From Sneathiella sp. P13V-1 (GTDB lineage Bacteria > Pseudomonadota > Alphaproteobacteria > Sneathiellales > Sneathiellaceae): 64,000 nucleotides of DNA. Under the pieces are notes generated by a model. That model was not told where the DNA came from and did no database searches. It saw only the letters and a list, made by a program, of their open reading frames with translations. This document shows positions 61,736 to 64,000 of this stretch, in pieces. The stretch lies in the NCBI RefSeq assembly GCF_015143595.1, contig NZ_WYEU01000001.1:682001-746000 (forward strand). Direction: 5' to 3'. The stretch's first letter is position 1. Every line of letters starts with the position of its first letter. A program made the position numbers and the translations under genes.

Positions 61736-62557
61736 ATGGCTGCGGTGCTTGAGCTTAACGGATTAACAAAAGCATATTCTGACACGGACCTTGCGCTCAA
61801 TGATGTCAGTTTCACCATCGAAAAAGGACAGGTTGTGGCCCTTATTGGCCCCTCCGGCGCGGGTAAATCCACGCTGATCCGGTGTATCAACCGCCTTGTA
61901 GAGCCAACCAAGGGCAGCGTTTCCCTAAATGGTACAAATATCACCACATTACCGACGCGAAAACTGCGTGAAGTGCGCCGTCAGATGGGCATGATCTTTC
62001 AGGAATATGCCCTCGTGGAACGCCTCACTGTCATGGAAAATATTCTGTCCGGACGGCTTGGTTATGTGGGTTTCTGGCGGAGCTTCTTCCGAAAATATGG
62101 CGCCGAAGCGGAAGATACAGCCTTTCGCCTTCTGGATCAGGTAGGCCTTCCCGATGCCGCCGACAAACGGGCCGATGCCTTGTCTGGTGGTCAGCGTCAG
62201 CGTGTCGGTATTGCCCGCGCGCTTATTCAGGATCCGTCCCTTCTTCTGGTGGATGAGCCAACCGCGTCCCTTGACCCCAAAACCGCCCGTCAGGTCATGC
62301 GCCTGATCCGTGATTTATGTCGGGAGCGGAACCTTGCCGCTATTATCAACATTCACGACGTGGCCCTCGCCCAGCAATTTGTGGAGCGGGTTATTGGCCT
62401 GAAAGCCGGTCAGATCGCCTATGACGGGCCGCCAGAAGGCCTCACCCAGGATGTTCTTACCGAAATTTACGGTGAAGAAGACTGGAACGAAACCATCCGC
62501 AAAGTCGAAGATGACGATGAGGAAGGCGCTGAAGCTGATCAGGCGGTGACCGCATGA
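61736..62557 (+). CDS. phnC: PhnC, phosphonate ABC transporter ATPase
   Basis: This 273-residue ATPase has Walker [10 protein letters not shown] (about residues 35-43), the PhnC-type insertion [13 protein letters not shown] and signature [15 protein letters not shown], and Walker [17 protein letters not shown] 61736 directly abuts an AGAGG ribosome site; GTG 61745, nine bases later, has better spacing and may be the true start. It overlaps phnE by 4 bp. The acidic tail ([11 protein letters not shown]) is unusual for the family but short. Confidence 0.94.
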   Translation: MAAVLELNGLTKAYSDTDLALNDVSFTIEKGQVVALIGPSGAGKSTLIRCINRLVEPTKGSVSLNGTNITTLPTRKLREVRRQMGMIFQEYALVERLTVMENILSGRLGYVGFWRSFFRKYGAEAEDTAFRLLDQVGLPDAADKRADALSGGQRQRVGIARALIQDPSLLLVDEPTASLDPKTARQVMRLIRDLCRERNLAAIINIHDVALAQQFVERVIGLKAGQIAYDGPPEGLTQDVLTEIYGEEDWNETIRKVEDDDEEGAEADQAVTA

Positions 62558-63360
62558 CAGATCATACAGCAGATTTTCGGCGGTGGAAAAAACCGCCCAT
62601 GATCAAAAACAGGTGGCTGCGCCTCCTCGTTTTTGTGGGGCTTCCCCTTTATGTGGCGCTCGCCTTTGGCAGCATGGAAATCAACTGGGTCCGTATCATC
62701 GAAGGCCTGCCGCGCGGCAAGGATTTTATCCTGTCCTTCGCGACCCCCGATTTTGTGACCCGTTGGGCCGATATTCAGGAAGGCATTCTGGAAAGTATCG
62801 AAATGGCCGTGGCCTCTACGGTTGTGGGTATCCTGATTTCCATTCCGATCGGGCTGGGGGCCGCACGTAATCTGGCCCCAACACCAGTATATCTTTTCTG
62901 CCGGGGGATTATCTCCCTCAGCCGTGCACTGCAGGAAATCATCGTGGCAATCCTGATGGTGGCCATCTTTGGTTTTGGCCCGTTCGCAGGCTTCCTCACT
63001 CTTGCTTTCTCCACCATTGGCTTCCTTGCCAAATTGCTGGCCGAGGCGATTGAGGATATCAACAAATCCCAATCAGAAGCCGTGCGTTCCACTGGCGCAA
63101 GCTGGGGACAGTGGATCCTTTATGGCATTCAGCCACAGGTCTTCCCGCGCCTTATCGGGCTTAGCATGTATCGCCTTGATATTAACTTCCGCGAGTCTGC
63201 CGTGCTTGGCATCGTGGGTGCGGGCGGTATTGGTGCCACGCTTAACACAGCGTTTGACCGCTATGAATTTGATACGGCGGCGGCCGTGATCCTGATCATC
63301 GTGGCGCTTGTCATGGTGGCCGAATACACATCAAGCTGGTTAAGGGTGAAGGTGCAATAA
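62554..63360 (+). CDS. phnE: PhnE, phosphonate ABC permease (first)
   Basis: This 268-residue permease has about six helices and the EAA-type loop [32 protein letters not shown] (about residues 164-196) that contacts PhnC. It overlaps phnC by 4 bp and its TAA overlaps the second permease start by one base. Paired PhnE subunits form the channel. Confidence 0.94.
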   Translation: MTDHTADFRRWKKPPMIKNRWLRLLVFVGLPLYVALAFGSMEINWVRIIEGLPRGKDFILSFATPDFVTRWADIQEGILESIEMAVASTVVGILISIPIGLGAARNLAPTPVYLFCRGIISLSRALQEIIVAILMVAIFGFGPFAGFLTLAFSTIGFLAKLLAEAIEDINKSQSEAVRSTGASWGQWILYGIQPQVFPRLIGLSMYRLDINFRESAVLGIVGAGGIGATLNTAFDRYEFDTAAAVILIIVALVMVAEYTSSWLRVKVQ

Positions 63361-64000
63361 TGGCTGTTAGAACCTTGGAAGACGGCTCAAAGAAATGGAG
63401 CCGCAGGACCCTCCGCCAGAGCATGATGATCTGGTTTGGCTGGTTGATCGGACTGATTATCTTCGTCATCTGCTGGCAAGCGATCTCAGAGGCAACCACA
63501 TGGTTTTTTGTCCTTGACGCCCCGCGCATCGCAGAGGATATCTTCACACGGGCCATGCCGCCCAGATGGGGCTATATCGACAAATTGTGGGAGCCGTTAT
63601 GGGATACCTTTAACATCGCCACGCTTGGCACCGGCATTGCCATCTTGTTGGGCGTTCCCATGGCGTTTTTGACGGCACGGAACACAACCCCATCGGTCTA
63701 TTTTATCCGGCCGATCTGTATGTTGTTCATCGTGGCATCCCGCTCCATCAACTCGCTGATCTGGGCGCTTCTGACCGTGGCGATTATCGGCCCCGGCGTG
63801 CTTGCGGGTGTGGTGGCCATCGCCCTTCGCTCCATCGGCTTTTTCGCCAAGCTCGTCTATGAAAGCATCGAAGAGATCGACGAAACCCCGGTTGAAGCCA
63901 TCAAAGCCACGGGTGCCTCGCCCACGCAGGTGATGCTCTACGCCATCTGGCCTCAGGTGAAAGCGGCCTTTGTGGGTGTTGCCGTGTTCCGCTGGGACGT
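63360..64000 (+). CDS. phnE: PhnE, phosphonate ABC permease (second, 3' end missing)
   Basis: The frame opens at ATG 63360 and runs to the window edge, giving 213 codons. It begins [13 protein letters not shown] and has membrane helices with MMIWFGWLIGLIIFVI and later the EAA-type loop SIEEIDETPVEAIKATGASPTQVMLYAIWPQV, matching the first PhnE. Only the final part is missing. It is the second channel subunit of the PhnCDE system. Confidence 0.93.
   Translation, partial: MAVRTLEDGSKKWSRRTLRQSMMIWFGWLIGLIIFVICWQAISEATTWFFVLDAPRIAEDIFTRAMPPRWGYIDKLWEPLWDTFNIATLGTGIAILLGVPMAFLTARNTTPSVYFIRPICMLFIVASRSINSLIWALLTVAIIGPGVLAGVVAIALRSIGFFAKLVYESIEEIDETPVEAIKATGASPTQVMLYAIWPQVKAAFVGVAVFRWD

Overview
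The window looks like part of the chromosome of a Gram-negative, probably marine alphaproteobacterium with moderate G+C. Evidence: a clade I nos operon, TRAP-TAXI and PhnCDE transporters, many TetR regulators, TonB and Tat machinery substrates, and dense gene packing with ATGA start/stop overlaps. The species is not identifiable by eye. I saw no rRNA, tRNA, CRISPR array or insertion sequence. Two genes run off the ends: an RND pump at the left edge and a second phosphonate permease at the right edge.

Left third (1-18.8 kb): an RND efflux pump and its adaptor, with a divergent AcrR-like regulator and a palindromic operator between them. Next come a PhzF-like protein and two paralogous membrane-protein/exported-protein modules, the second carrying an in-frame stop. 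These are followed by a TRAP-TAXI transporter, a LysE-type exporter, a ZevAB-like zinc pair behind a Zur-box palindrome, an rRNA methyltransferase, and a TetR-controlled FMO / BASS transporter / two-SDR operon whose four genes are joined by 4-bp overlaps.

Middle (18.8-48.5 kb) is a respiratory and metal region. On the minus strand lies a copper-uptake set (small Cys-containing protein, OprC/NosA-type TonB receptor, ExbB, two ExbD, TonB). Further right, also on the minus strand, is a seven-gene redox cluster: pentaheme cytochrome with acidic repeats, outer-membrane barrel, 2Fe-2S/FAD reductase, tetraheme c554-like cytochrome, a protein joining two cyclic-nucleotide-type sensor domains to a four-cluster ferredoxin, a membrane protein, and an anchored decaheme cytochrome with acidic repeats. 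I do not recognise this cluster as a named pathway; it is the best candidate for an undescribed system here. After an AT-rich 500-bp gap and two STM3941-like genes comes nosRZDFYLX on the plus strand, behind a perfect TTTGCG-N4-CGCAAA palindrome. A Crp/Fnr regulator and nnrS follow. No nitrite or NO reductase genes are in view. Copper uptake plausibly feeds NosZ, NosX plausibly flavinylates NosR, and the multiheme cluster may be a separate or connected electron route.

Right quarter (48.5-64 kb): two unusual lipoproteins, a TetR/YciI pair with two tandem palindromes, an alkylsulfatase-like enzyme with a split DUF1254/DUF1214 pair and a divergent LysR regulator, an acyltransferase-SGNH enzyme, a solute-binding-like protein, and finally a HAD protein plus phnD-phnC-phnE-phnE behind a Pho-box-like direct repeat.
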